Assembly: GCA_949752735.1 (NCBI GenBank)
Contig: OX457039.1
Coordinates: forward strand, 41,899,699-41,963,698
Reading direction: 5' to 3'
Length of the DNA stretch: 64,000 nt
Source of the DNA: Lumbricus terrestris
Taxonomy: Eukaryota; Annelida; Clitellata; Crassiclitellata; Lumbricidae
The notes beneath the pieces were generated by a model that saw nothing but the letters and a program-made list of their open reading frames with translations, made no database searches and was not told the DNA's origin. Of the stretch, positions 12,940-22,813 are shown piece after piece (the stretch's first letter is position 1; every line of letters begins with the position of its first letter). Made by a program: the position numbers and the translations under genes.

Positions 12940-13173
12940 GGGCGCGGTGGTGTAGTGGTAGCGTCGTTGCCTTGAAGCCGGAAGGTTCGAGGTTCGAATC
13001 CACCTCAAGTCGCCGCGTAGGGACCTTGGGCAAGTCCTTCGCTCGCAATTGCTCAGCGCTTCGGCGTGAAACTCCGATACAGTGTCCGCTCTGCAGTCGG
13101 GAGCGCCTCTGAGTAGAGAGATTGAAGGGGCGCTATAACAAGGGCACATACAAACAAACAAACAAACAAATCC
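12940..13173 (+). mobile_element. tRNA-derived SINE, apparently complete
   Basis: The head looks like a tRNA gene: an A-box-like GGTGGTGTAGTGGTAGCG (about 12946-12963) and a canonical B box GGTTCGAATCC (12991-13001) for RNA polymerase III. The body is followed by GTCGGGAGCGCCTCTGAG...GGGGCGCTATAA, which matches the LINE 3-prime end seen at 17606-17680 in reverse, and then a (CAAA)n tail. CATTGTG flanks both sides (12933-12939 and 13174-13180) as a 7-bp target duplication. This is a SINE, not a functional tRNA gene. Confidence 0.85.
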
Positions 13174-13180
13174 CATTGTG

Positions 13181-14510
13181 TAGGCATAGCTAGAATACAC
13201 GTTACGATTTGCAGAAAATGCCATCGAACGCAATTGCTGCGTGAAGTTCAAATCGAGCATTTAGCCTATTAAGGGTTAAGGGTTTTGTATAACCTACATT
13301 TGTTTGGATTTGTTAGATGACGTCGTCTGTCATAAGACCGATCATGTGCCATGAGCTTATTAATAAACAGCGATGTGCAGAGGCAAGACAGAAGACGACA
13401 CCGAACCTGTAGGCAGGACCGAAAATACCCAGAGGCCCGTCGACTTTTAGGGACCCGGCGACTGCTGGGGACCCGAGCTACGTAGGCTTATATAGTCTAT
13501 AGAAAAGTGATTTAATTATGCCTTATAAACAAATATTGCGGAGAATTAACTACAACCAGTTTAAACTTTAAATTGTAATTGAATGAAATCATAATTTATA
13601 TAAATTTATGGGCACGTAATTGCTCTGCCTCTGAAGGGCCCGGAATTTTCTCGTCAACCCGGCTATCGGTGGCAAGCTATAGGAGCCATAGAATTATATG
13701 ACAGTCGAAGCCGTGTTCTCACAGGCTTACACTTTAAGATACAAATTAAGATAGTCTAGATCTGGGTTGCACTCTCATGTTCAAGGCTGGTTGCATTATG
13801 CTAATAGGCAGAATTTCGTCTGTGAAATCCTAGGACGCATGCGCGTATATGCTACCATTGCTCCGTGTGAAAGTCCAAGTAGGCCTGTTTGCGTGTAGTA
13901 GGCATGTGTCTGCAGATTTATACCGCACTGTAAGAGTTATCGCGAGGAAGCTTTGAGGACTGAATCTCCCAGCACTTCTTTCCTCAGCTTACTCACTAGA
14001 TCATTGTTAGGTAGTATAGGCCTATCGTAAACCGAAAGACGAAGGACCCGAAGAGTTAATAGGCCTAACTTAGTCGTCTATATTGCATGGCTGTATGTAT
14101 ATAGGCCTACAGGCCTATATGTATTATGCATGGTGCGTAATTTGGATCATAGAATCAGAAAACAAAACCTACTAGTAAACGAAACAGAGGATACACTTTT
14201 GGATGATTAAAAAACATCCATGATGTTTCCTTCTCGGTCATGTGAGACAATTGCGAAGAGGGAAGTGTAAAATATGTCAGAATACTGTTTCCCTTCATCA
14301 CCGCTCCCCCAACCCCGGCATATTATGAAACTGCTTTCGATTGCATTGTGCATATTTACAGTGACCAGTAAATTGTCTGCCCAGGGGGAGAGAAGAAATG
14401 GGATCCAACGGCAGACTGAAGAGGAAATATATGTTCTGAGATCCTCGAAGATAATTAGCATAATTATAGTCAATGCATGATAAAGCATTCAAACAATCGC
14501 ATCGTAAACA
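13181..14510. other. No gene recognised
   Basis: Non-coding sequence, with TAGGCCTA-type motifs near 14015-14120. No supported feature. Confidence 0.4.
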
Positions 14511-14810
14511 GTGTTGTATTGCATTGTATTGTATTGTATTGTATTGAATCTGACCATTTACAAAGCGCCTCTCGCAGCAAGAGCATTTCAGAGGTGCTCC
14601 CAGTGCGTGCCACCCCAATCGAGAGAAAAGGCAGGTTTTGAGACGAGAGAAAGATGAGGAACGATTGTCACCGAGGATAGCAGAGCGTACTGATGAGGGG
14701 AAGTCCATTTCAGTCTCCACAAAACACTTCGAACGTTCATAACAATGCAAACTGGGTGGGTTTCAGAGAGCAATATCTTAATGCTCCTTGAAGAAAAAGA
14801 GTTCATTTGA
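14511..14810 (-). mobile_element. 5-prime truncated LINE copy
   Basis: A (TTGTA)n tail (14511-14546) leads into CATTTACAAAGCGCCTCTCG and TTTCAGAGGTGCTCCCAGTG, the shared LINE 3-prime end. It is followed by diverged sequence resembling the C-terminal coding region in reverse. No intact frame remains. Confidence 0.5.
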
Positions 14811-14952
14811 AACTTTATGATACATAGTCCGATCAAGAAGTATATAATTTAGATTATAATAGGCAACATTTGAGCATGTCAATAATCATTTAACTATAGC
14901 CTATAAAAATAATCAGCGCCATAGAAATTGCCGTCATTATTATTATACTAGC

Positions 14953-15540
14953 TGGGATGCCCGGCGTTGCCCGGGAAATCTAGGATTCGACCCGCTGCCG
15001 GCCACAACCCCACCACATCACACCCCACGCCCTCACCCCACCACCCCTCACCACTCCACCCCACCACACTCCGACCTCCGCCGGTACGCCACCCGTGATA
15101 TTCCCATCCCACCCCACCCCACCCCTACCCCAGACCTCACACACCCCACCGACCCACCACACTCCAACCTCCACCGGTATTCCACCCGTGAAATTTGGGT
15201 TTTCGGGAAAATTTTCCCTCCCACCCATCACCCCCCCCCCCCCCACCCCACTCACCACACTCAGACCTCCGCCGGTACGCCACCCGTGAAATTTTTCCTC
15301 TCACCTCCACCCATACCCCAAGATTCCCTCACCCACCCCACCCCCCACTCCCTCACCCACCCCACCTCCACACTCCGACCTCCACCCGGTACGCCACCCG
15401 TGAAATTTGTGTTTTCCGGAAAATTTTCTCCCACCCCCCCCCCAACCCCCCAGCACACCCCGGAATGCCACCCGTGAAATTAGGGTTTTCGAGAAAATTT
15501 TCACCCCCACACCTGCCTACCCCCGCCCCCTAACCCTGCC
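14953..15540. repeat. C-rich minisatellite
   Basis: It begins with GGGATGCCCGGCGTTGCCCGGG. A unit with ACCTCC(G/A)CC(C)GGTACGCCACCCGTGA, a GAAATTT-GGGTTTTC-GG-AAAATTTTC segment and a CACCCCACC-rich spacer is then repeated about five times. The strong strand asymmetry (C on plus) creates proline/threonine-rich and glycine/valine-rich open frames on both strands; none looks like a gene. Confidence 0.75.
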
Positions 15541-15833
15541 CCTGCGGGCCGAGGTGTGTGTTGGGTGGAGGCGAAGTGGCCCGTGTAAAAGTCTGTCTAG
15601 CTGTAACATTTCAGATGGATAAGTGTGAAAATATGCATGGCAAAGGCTGAAAAAGTATGAGAAATCAGAGGTTTTGCCCCCCACCCTGACCCCGGTTAGA
15701 ATTTTGGATTGCGAACACCCCTATGTCCTGCCCAGGGTCCACCCCGACCCTCTGCGAAGGATTGGGGGTCGATTGCTTCAAAACTGTGGCCGTGTTCATC
15801 TAACAAACAAACAAACAAACACGCACACATATA

Positions 15834-16422
15834 CACTGCGTCCCAATAAATCGGGCACCCTTTTTATAATGTGAATAAAACAGGTAAATCTTAATCGATT
15901 TTCAAAATGTTAAAACTGTTTTTATCCTGAGATAAATATCTTACACTGACTCAAATATGAAGTTTCTGGCATGAATATTGACGTCACAATTACGTCATTT
16001 GCATTAGATAATTCAAATGTTAAGTACCGAACACAACTTTTCTTTTAAAAAATCTAAGTTACCTTAAATATTATTTCACAATTATAAATTTTAGTCTAAT
16101 TTTATTTAAAATTTGACTAACATTAGACTACAAAGTGTGTTCAAAGTGTCCGCCTTCTGCTTCAACATAAGCTTCAAGACGCGTTCGCCATTTGCCTATT
16201 GCAGCGTCAATAACCAATTGATCAAATTCTTCCCACGCATTAATGATTCGTAAATTAATGACGTCATTATGACGTACTGTTTTAGTGAGGGCCGTTCATA
16301 AACTACGAATTGGTAGATAATTATCTCAGGATCAAGCCTGTTTTGAAATTTTGACAATCGATGACTATTTACCAGTTTTATTCACATTATAAAAATGGTA
16401 CCCGATTTATTGGGACACAGTG
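15834..16422 (-). mobile_element. Mariner/Tc1-class element, deleted copy
   Basis: The termini CACTGCGTCCCAATAAATCG (15834) and its inverse ending ATTGGGACACAGTG (16422) extend over about 45 bp, and TA flanks both ends. The minus strand around 16137-16240 reads like the C-terminal end of a mariner-type transposase, with W-R-T-R-L-E-A and a GGHFEH-like end. Only about 590 bp remain, so most of the transposase is deleted. Confidence 0.8.
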
Positions 16423-16604
16423 TATAGGCCCAATCTTCATAATCTCGACTGTAAACCTTATACCATTTGCTCAAAACTTTATTTCTAACACCAGAGGAGC
16501 AGCTTCAGCTGCTGCATCATACGTCCGTCGGTATCCCTTCCCAAATCGTTATAAACCAGCTAAGTTTACATCATAGTAAATGGCACGTGAGCCATCCTCA
16601 GCAA

Positions 16605-17005
16605 CTATGAGGCGCTTCTAATGTCCAGGGTTATGGTCAGTTCGTCCACTCCAATAGCATTCTTGATGTTCTGAGTGACCAGACGCTTCTGTAGCTCCTC
16701 CCTCAATGAACCTCCACTCAGGCAGCACTGTAGTGATACGAGCTTCGACCTCGGCACTGTCATTTCAAACACGAGGTTTGAACCGGAAGTCTTATCCTCC
16801 AGAGCTCGACGGACCTTGCACGAGAAGCTGTCCTTCATGTAGTTCCTGACGCTGGACAAGACGAGGTCGTAGTCGTTGATGACGAGCTGGCAGAATTGCA
16901 TGACTGCCCGGATGTAGGCGACGTCATCGTCTTCTGCAACGTCACTTCCGGTGTTGGCATGACTCAGCGAAACGGTCTCTAGCGATATGTCCAGCAGAAC
17001 GGTGG
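16605..17005 (-). CDS. Possible terminal exon of an unrecognised gene
   Basis: An open frame runs on the minus strand from a TACAG acceptor-like site just above 17005 to a TAG stop at 16605-16607, about 133 codons. The peptide has balanced composition with acidic and basic patches (for example a GSDVAEDDDVAY stretch and REELQKRLVTQNI), unlike the low-complexity frames nearby. It reads like real protein, but I do not recognise the family. The end (LVTQNI...VDELTITLDI) resembles the helix-then-strand end of a small globular domain. No upstream partner exon was found, so it may be the last exon of a gene with distant exons, or a decayed copy. Confidence 0.4.
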
Positions 17006-17139
17006 CTGTACAGAAGTGAATGCAAAACACGGTTTATACATGTATATATTTGACGTTTAGGCCTGATTAAGGCTGCTGTTAGAGTGCAGGCTGCTTTGTG
17101 GGAATGTTGTTATAGGCCTATTAGTATATAACGGGTGAG

Positions 17140-18420
17140 AGATGAAATTTACAGCCGATATCGGTAGGTATTTTGGGGGAGTAATTCCAATGAACTGGTG
17201 AAGAGTAGGTCAGGGAGCGGTTGCAGAGTTTCAGAGAGGATGTAGGGCCTACATGTATGTGACTGAGAGCTAAGACAGAGAAAGATATGATATATGATGA
17301 TGATGATCAGGGTGGTTGGATCGTGAAAAGCTAGCGATTAATGTACAAGGGGTGTACGAGAAGTTTGAAGGATTGTAAATAATATATTGGAGATAGAATT
17401 TTTAATGTATGCGCTGAGCGCGAATGTTAGTCAATAAAATGATTTTAGAACTTGGATTGGGCCTATGTGGAGTTGTTGGGGTGAGAATTGGTGGACCGCA
17501 AGAGCCAGAGCCTTCATTTCTGGACTGTTTGCAGGCGTTTTGTCTTAGGAGAGGCATTGTTGTAGAGAAGGTAATTACAACAGTGGTGAGTTTCGAATGA
17601 AAATCATTGTAATTGTAATCGTACATTTATATAGCGCCACTTCAAGAGAACTCCTCAGGGGCGCTCCCGACCTGACACCAAACCACAGTCAAAGATAATG
17701 GTTTCAAACGCTTGCGGAAAAGGGGCAAAGAAAGACAAAGAAGTTCATTACGGAGACTGATAGGTAACTTATTCCAGAAAGACCATAGCAAAGCTTCTTT
17801 GCAGCACTGTGAAAGATCGAGCCAAAGGGACAACCAGGTCACCATGCGTAGCAGAGCGAAGGAATCTACGGCCTGGAATGGATAGCACAGGTACACAAAG
17901 TTCCATAAGATAGATCGGAGCTTGGCCTGCTAGGCAATTACGCATGAACATTAGAATCTTAAACTGAATACGTTTTTGCATAGGCAACCAGTGCAGTTCT
18001 TCCCGTATAAAACTTGATATATGCCCAAACTTTGGTATGCCGCCAATCAGGCGAGCTGCAGCATTAAGGACAGATTGTAACTTATTAATGCGTAAAAGGG
18101 TTAAGCCCGCATAGATGGCACTATCATAGTCAACTCTCGTGCATATAAATGCATGCATCAGAGTAGTGGCGGCTTTGGTTGTAAGCGAGCGCGTGTAGAT
18201 TAGGCTACATATATATCTGGATGATGACCATGATGTGGTCGGTGTACTGTCTGAGCGATGGTGTTATGTAAAAGATTTAGTGCATCTCAAATACATTGAG
18301 GAGAGAAATATATTATGTATAAAGAATTTTATGTGGTCGGCATAATGGGCCGGTGATGGTCAACAAAAGATGAGTTTGCTGAGTGGGGTGGTGTAAAGAA
18401 TGATCAACAGAAGATCGAGA
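17140..18420 (-). mobile_element. Degenerate CR1/L2-like LINE, interrupted
   Basis: The flanks 17140-17600 and 18200-18420 resemble the minus-strand LINE at 39880-40750: compare GCAGAGTTTCAGAGAGGATG (17222) with GCAGAATTTCAGAGAGGATG (39950), and GATGAGTTTGCTGAGTGGGG (18370) with the stretch near 40695. The copy has many stops and indels. It is split by a younger LINE fragment at 17606-18175. Confidence 0.7.
17606..18175 (-). mobile_element. Nested LINE fragment with RT C-terminal frame
   Basis: An ATTGTAATTGTAATCG tail and the AGCGCCACTTC...CTCAGGGGCGCT 3-prime end are followed by a 129-codon minus frame (18158-17769). That frame encodes the C-terminal part of a non-LTR retrotransposon polyprotein (ARLIGGIPKFGHIS, LHWLPMQKRIQFKI). 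It is 5-prime truncated and inserted into the older LINE copy around it. It shows that the lone AGCGCC tails across the window come from this LINE family. Confidence 0.75.
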
Positions 18421-18832
18421 ACAGAAACTTGCATCTTTTTCCATGTCATCCTTTTCTATATTCCCCGTTTCAATTTTAGCCTGATATCAAGTGTGATTTA
18501 TTACTTGTCACAAGAACGTTTTACTCTGCAAATGCAGCATAATTACCCGTCGTTTACCCTTAACTATTTTATGCATGTAATTGGGCCTAATTGTGTTGTA
18601 CGTGTAAACACGAGGATAATAATATTTTTATCCTGTCCGTCATATTTGCCGCGCCTAAGTTTATCACATGACATTTTCTGCTCTGTGTGTATTTTAATAA
18701 AATAATATCCTTGAACAATCGTCTTACTGTACAATGTTATACAGAATAGACCTATATACGTGTTTTACAACTATGTACTTTAGATGTTAAGTACTTGTAG
18801 CTAGCCAATAGATCATAAAAATAGGTTACGTA
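18421..18832. other. No gene recognised
   Basis: The 101-codon plus frame at 18400-18705 starts inside LINE sequence and has no known domain. Nothing is supported here. Confidence 0.35.
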
Positions 18833-19969
18833 GGGGAGAGTGCTCCAAGACGCCCATGCTAAGGGAAATTGTGATTTTCTTCCTTGTGGGCTCCAAGAAA
18901 AGTACATGTTTGACCCTAATGTAAAGAGTGATCATTGATAAAGCAATAGCAGCAACTATAGAACTTAATTCAATAAGATCAACTGTGTCAATTTTAAAAA
19001 GTAGACCCCCAAACTGGGCGTCTTAGGAACCCTATACTACAAGACGCCCATAGGATGGGCATCTTGGAGTAATGAAAATTGACTAAAACAAGTGGCATTG
19101 CAATCGTGCATTTTAGACTAAAACAATAAATTGCGTGAGAGAAAACAAATTGAACTAAAACTAAAAGATCCTAAAGATACAAAGCAATTCAAAACACTAG
19201 AAGCAAAAATCCAATCTCATGCTGTAAGTCATTATTGTCATTTTCACTTAAATCCCAGACTAGCGACAAAAGTCGCACACGAATTCTTTGGATGTCTCTT
19301 CGTCTGTACATTCTGCATGACATCAACCTTTACACGTCCTGTATTCTTTCCATTTTCACTTAAGTTTTGGGCAAGGTTGAAATAGGTTCAATGAACACTG
19401 ATAAATTTGCATATGGGAACCGTATTTTAATGAGTAGAAGGTGATGTCACGGTAGGCACCAATTCTTGGCCATTTGCTCATATTATCAAAGATGCTCATG
19501 GACATCTTGTAATCTCTAGGCTTCCTATACATTCAAGATGCCCATGGGCTTCTTGTAATCTCTATGCTACCTATGTATTCAAGATGCCCATGAGCTTCTT
19601 GTAATTTTGCAGTCCTTCTCTACTGACACCATTTCATTTAACGAGGCCAATGTTTACTAGTTAGGTAAAACCATCAAAACAACTATAAATTAACCATAAA
19701 TAAACAGTGAAGTGCGCAAATTTGTACTGCATAAGACTAAGGAGAAAATTAAGCAGATTTGTAAACATGTACCTACAAAAAAATGGTGAAAATCTAGAAA
19801 ATTAATTTATCGCGTCAATATCTTGAATACTGAAACATCACTGTTATGGATGGTTCAGAAAATGTCGCTGCATGCAATGAGACAACTAAAATACGAATGT
19901 GTAGCTTTTCAACCGTTTTAAAAAGGGTGGGCATCTTACTCGCCCTGGGCGTCTTGTAGCACTCTCCCC
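18833..19969. mobile_element. TIR DNA element with internal CAAGATGCCCATG repeats
   Basis: The left end GGGGAGAGTGCTCCAAGACG and the right end (inverse, GGGGAGAGTGCTACAAGACG) differ at one base, with TA on both sides. Inside, motifs such as CAAGATGCCCATGGGCTTCT recur several times near 19480-19610, and ACAAGACGCCCATAGG occurs near 19040, so subterminal sequence has been duplicated. No transposase frame. Probably a TA-targeting non-autonomous element. Confidence 0.7.
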
Positions 19970-20107
19970 TATACATTTAACAATGGCGGAGAAGGCACGA
20001 TCGAGTGTATGCCAATAATTCTGCTATCAAATACATGCCATAATGGTTAAGGCCTTTTGGAGTCTTAGACCATAATATTATAGTCAGCCATTTCAAGACC
20101 ATTTCAC

Positions 20108-20444
20108 CAGGGCCGTGTTTAAGGGTCTTCAAGTGTCGGTGCAAAGTGTTACAGCAGGGGCAAAATGCCGATCAGCATGCAGTCTTACAAGATTAGTTAT
20201 TTTACAAAAATCCGCTGTTCAATAGGCTAGCCTACGTTGTTTGTCGGCTGTGGCGGATCAGTAAGTAAGCACGCAACGTCGGTGAACTTAGTGAAATTAA
20301 TGTTTTCTTACATTCACTGATTTTTACAGAAGGTTTAGGTAACACTGAGACTCGCAAAAGACATTTGACCAATGGCAACAAAACTCTCGGCTCAGGGGCA
20401 TTCGGTGCACCGCACCGAATGGACCTATGTTAAACACGGCCCTG
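20108..20444. mobile_element. hAT-type MITE with 8-bp target duplication
   Basis: The inverted ends are CAGGGCCGTGTTTAA and TTAAACACGGCCCTG. The 8-mer CATTTCAC is present on both flanks (20100-20107 and 20445-20452). The CAGGG start is typical of hAT elements. At 337 bp and without a frame, it is non-autonomous. Confidence 0.85.
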
Positions 20445-20708
20445 CATTTCACTTGACAGTTATCGCTGATCTGTTGTTTGATAGCCCGTCATTATTGCCA
20501 AACTCAAGTGTTCGTAATGTCAGACTTATTAATTGCCCTGATCAGTTACAGAGATAAAATGTCGAATATTGCATATACCGCAGCCTGTTGCTTAAATGGC
20601 AGTCTATAATTAATAAAAGGCCTATCGCCGCCTATAGCGTTGGGCAATGAGTTCCAACTCTGCAAGGTTACATAGGCGAATATTAATGTATACGTGCATT
20701 GGCATTTA

Positions 20709-21877
20709 CAGGGTGGGCCGAAAGAGTAAATCTATTCCTGACAGTTTGTCCAAAGTATGAATTTTAAATCATGTTTAGAAAATATTTACAAGCTTAAAGG
20801 CAATTCCTAATTATTACGTAGCCTGCAACAAACAAATTTCACTAAAATATTTCAAACGTAGCAAAAGTTTTATCACTTTTAGTAAGTCCTTGCACTCATG
20901 CACGGTTTTTTTTGACAATTCAAAAACATAATGCAACAAAAAGGAGCAAAAAAGCGATTTTGTTAGGTTACATCTCAAATGAGTTTTATCATGCAAACTT
21001 TATACTGCTTTACATCTTGTGTTCAATATATCCACCACCAGCACCCACACTTAATTGTTCAGAGTCTCTTTCCGTATACCAACTCCAATGCGACCTTCAA
21101 TTCTCTTATCGCTATTGGTTTTGGCTGCAGATTGTAGTATTTCTACAGCATAGCACCCTCCACGTGATAATCCATCGGGTTCAAATCCTGAGATTTTGGA
21201 CCATTGGTTCTTCTCAATGAAAAAACCAAGACAATTGACATTGAGACGATCTCCTTTCATCAACGGAATATTTCCGAAAGGCGCTCAGCTTTCATTGTTT
21301 ATCTGAGTTAGCGAAGATTGTGGCTTTAACTCTAAGACCCTGCCCATGAAGTGACTGAATACACATTTTGTCTGTCATTGACGCCTTGGCCGGTATTGTC
21401 TTTGAAATTTGAATTTCATTACTTTATTTAACAAATGATTAATTTGACAGATTCTTTATTTTACCAACTTGATCGTCATCTTACTGATTGGCTTCACATC
21501 GACGTCCAGCCACACGCTGGTAGGCTATCCTGTTTCTTGTTTAAATATTAATAATAATTATGGTCTACTGGTTAGGCCTATCTGGCATTGTAGAGTTTAT
21601 TTGATAACAATAATATTACTTAGATATCGCTTAATAATTTTTTAACACTTTTAGATACGTTATGTTTTTGGATCGTCAAAAAACAGTGTGTTGGCTCAAT
21701 AAAAGGAATATAACTTTTGGTACGTTTGAAATATTGGTTAAATCTGGCTATTGTGTGTAAATATGAATTAGGCTAGCCTACCTTCAAGCATGTAAAAGTT
21801 GACTTTGAAATTCTTAATTTTGACCCATATATTGGCAAAAATCCCCAAGTTGTTACTTTTTTATGGCCCACCCTCTG
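20709..21877 (-). mobile_element. Mariner-like DNA element with decayed transposase
   Basis: The inverted ends are CAGGGTGGGCCGAAAGAGTAA (20709) and the inverse of TTTTTTATGGCCCACCCTCTG (21877). The left flank is TA; the right flank is TG, perhaps mutated. The minus strand near 20980-21260 contains fragments similar to a mariner-type transposase C-terminus (a GGGYIEHKM-like end) broken by frameshifts and stops. Confidence 0.6.
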
Positions 21878-22530
21878 TGTGCGTTGTGCATTTATTTTAA
21901 GTATTAGGCCTATAGGCTACTAGCATCTAAACTATCAGTAACATATCGTCATCAAGGGGCACGTGATCTTTTCCTGTGCTAAATAACTTAGTCGTTCGGT
22001 TAGGCCTATCATTTAATTAGCTTGGGCGGGATAGATCTACATGTGTAGGCCTACCCTAAAGGGTAATTAATTCCAACGCAATTACACGTGCAAGCACTCT
22101 GAGATTCAGAAGTTTCCAACCAACTAATTAACGTTCGCAAATCATGTAACATTCACTTTCACATGACCTAGGCACGATCTATGACGTCGACAGCTGCTGT
22201 TACATGCGATCCGATATATCCATTATCTATACATGTAAACGCTCCCTGTAAAATGTAAATGGACTTAGCTGGACATGTAAGTTGAGCGGGCACGTTGCTT
22301 GCTGATCCAGGTTCAGCTAGAGTAACTTTTTTACTAGGCCTAAGTAAATGAGTAATTCAATGGCAAAATAGACAAAGGGGAAAATGCATGACTAAAGTGC
22401 AAGCTCGCCTTTGGAATTTTTACTTGCTATTAAGAAGTTATCAAGAAAAAGAGGAAGCACGAGTTTTGCAGATCTGTCGTGATCTCGTCAGCATTGAGAG
22501 GGAGGTCTGAGCAGCGATTCGAAGTGGAGC
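21878..22530. other. No gene recognised
   Basis: Non-coding sequence with several TAGGCCTA-type motifs. The end (from about 22440) looks like decayed LINE sequence that continues after the MITE at 22806. Confidence 0.35.
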
Positions 22531-22805
22531 CATAGGCGTACGAGGCGGGGGTCCAGGGGGCAAATGCGACCCCCAAATTTCGGGCAAAACTTTTTTTGGG
22601 CAAGCAGACCCGGGAAATGACAAGAAAAGGTCGTCAACTTTTCGGGCACATCTGTTTTTTGGGCAAGCTGACCGGGAAATGACTAAAAAAAGGTCTTCAA
22701 CTTTTTTCTGGGAAAAAGTTGTATTTTCCACGAGATTTCAGGATTTTTTCGGGCAGACGTTCACACTTTGCCCCCCCCACTGCTGAAATCTCCCGTACGC
22801 CTATG
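22531..22805. mobile_element. MITE, CATAGGCG family, with 8-bp target duplication
   Basis: It starts CATAGGCGTACGAGGCGGGG and ends CCCGTACGCCTATG. AGTGGAGC flanks both sides exactly (22523-22530 and 22806-22813). The interior alternates TTTCGGGCA-type and GGGAAATGAC-type blocks. A second, longer copy of the same family is at 35102-35541. No coding capacity. Confidence 0.85.
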
Positions 22806-22813
22806 AGTGGAGC

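Noticed and set aside
12946..13020. Possible tRNA gene (A and B boxes present)
   Set aside because: It is the head of a SINE with tail and target duplication; no full cloverleaf is expected or needed.
14980..15622. Proline- and glycine-rich overlapping frames
   Set aside because: Product of a C-rich minisatellite; open on both strands, with no splice or domain support.
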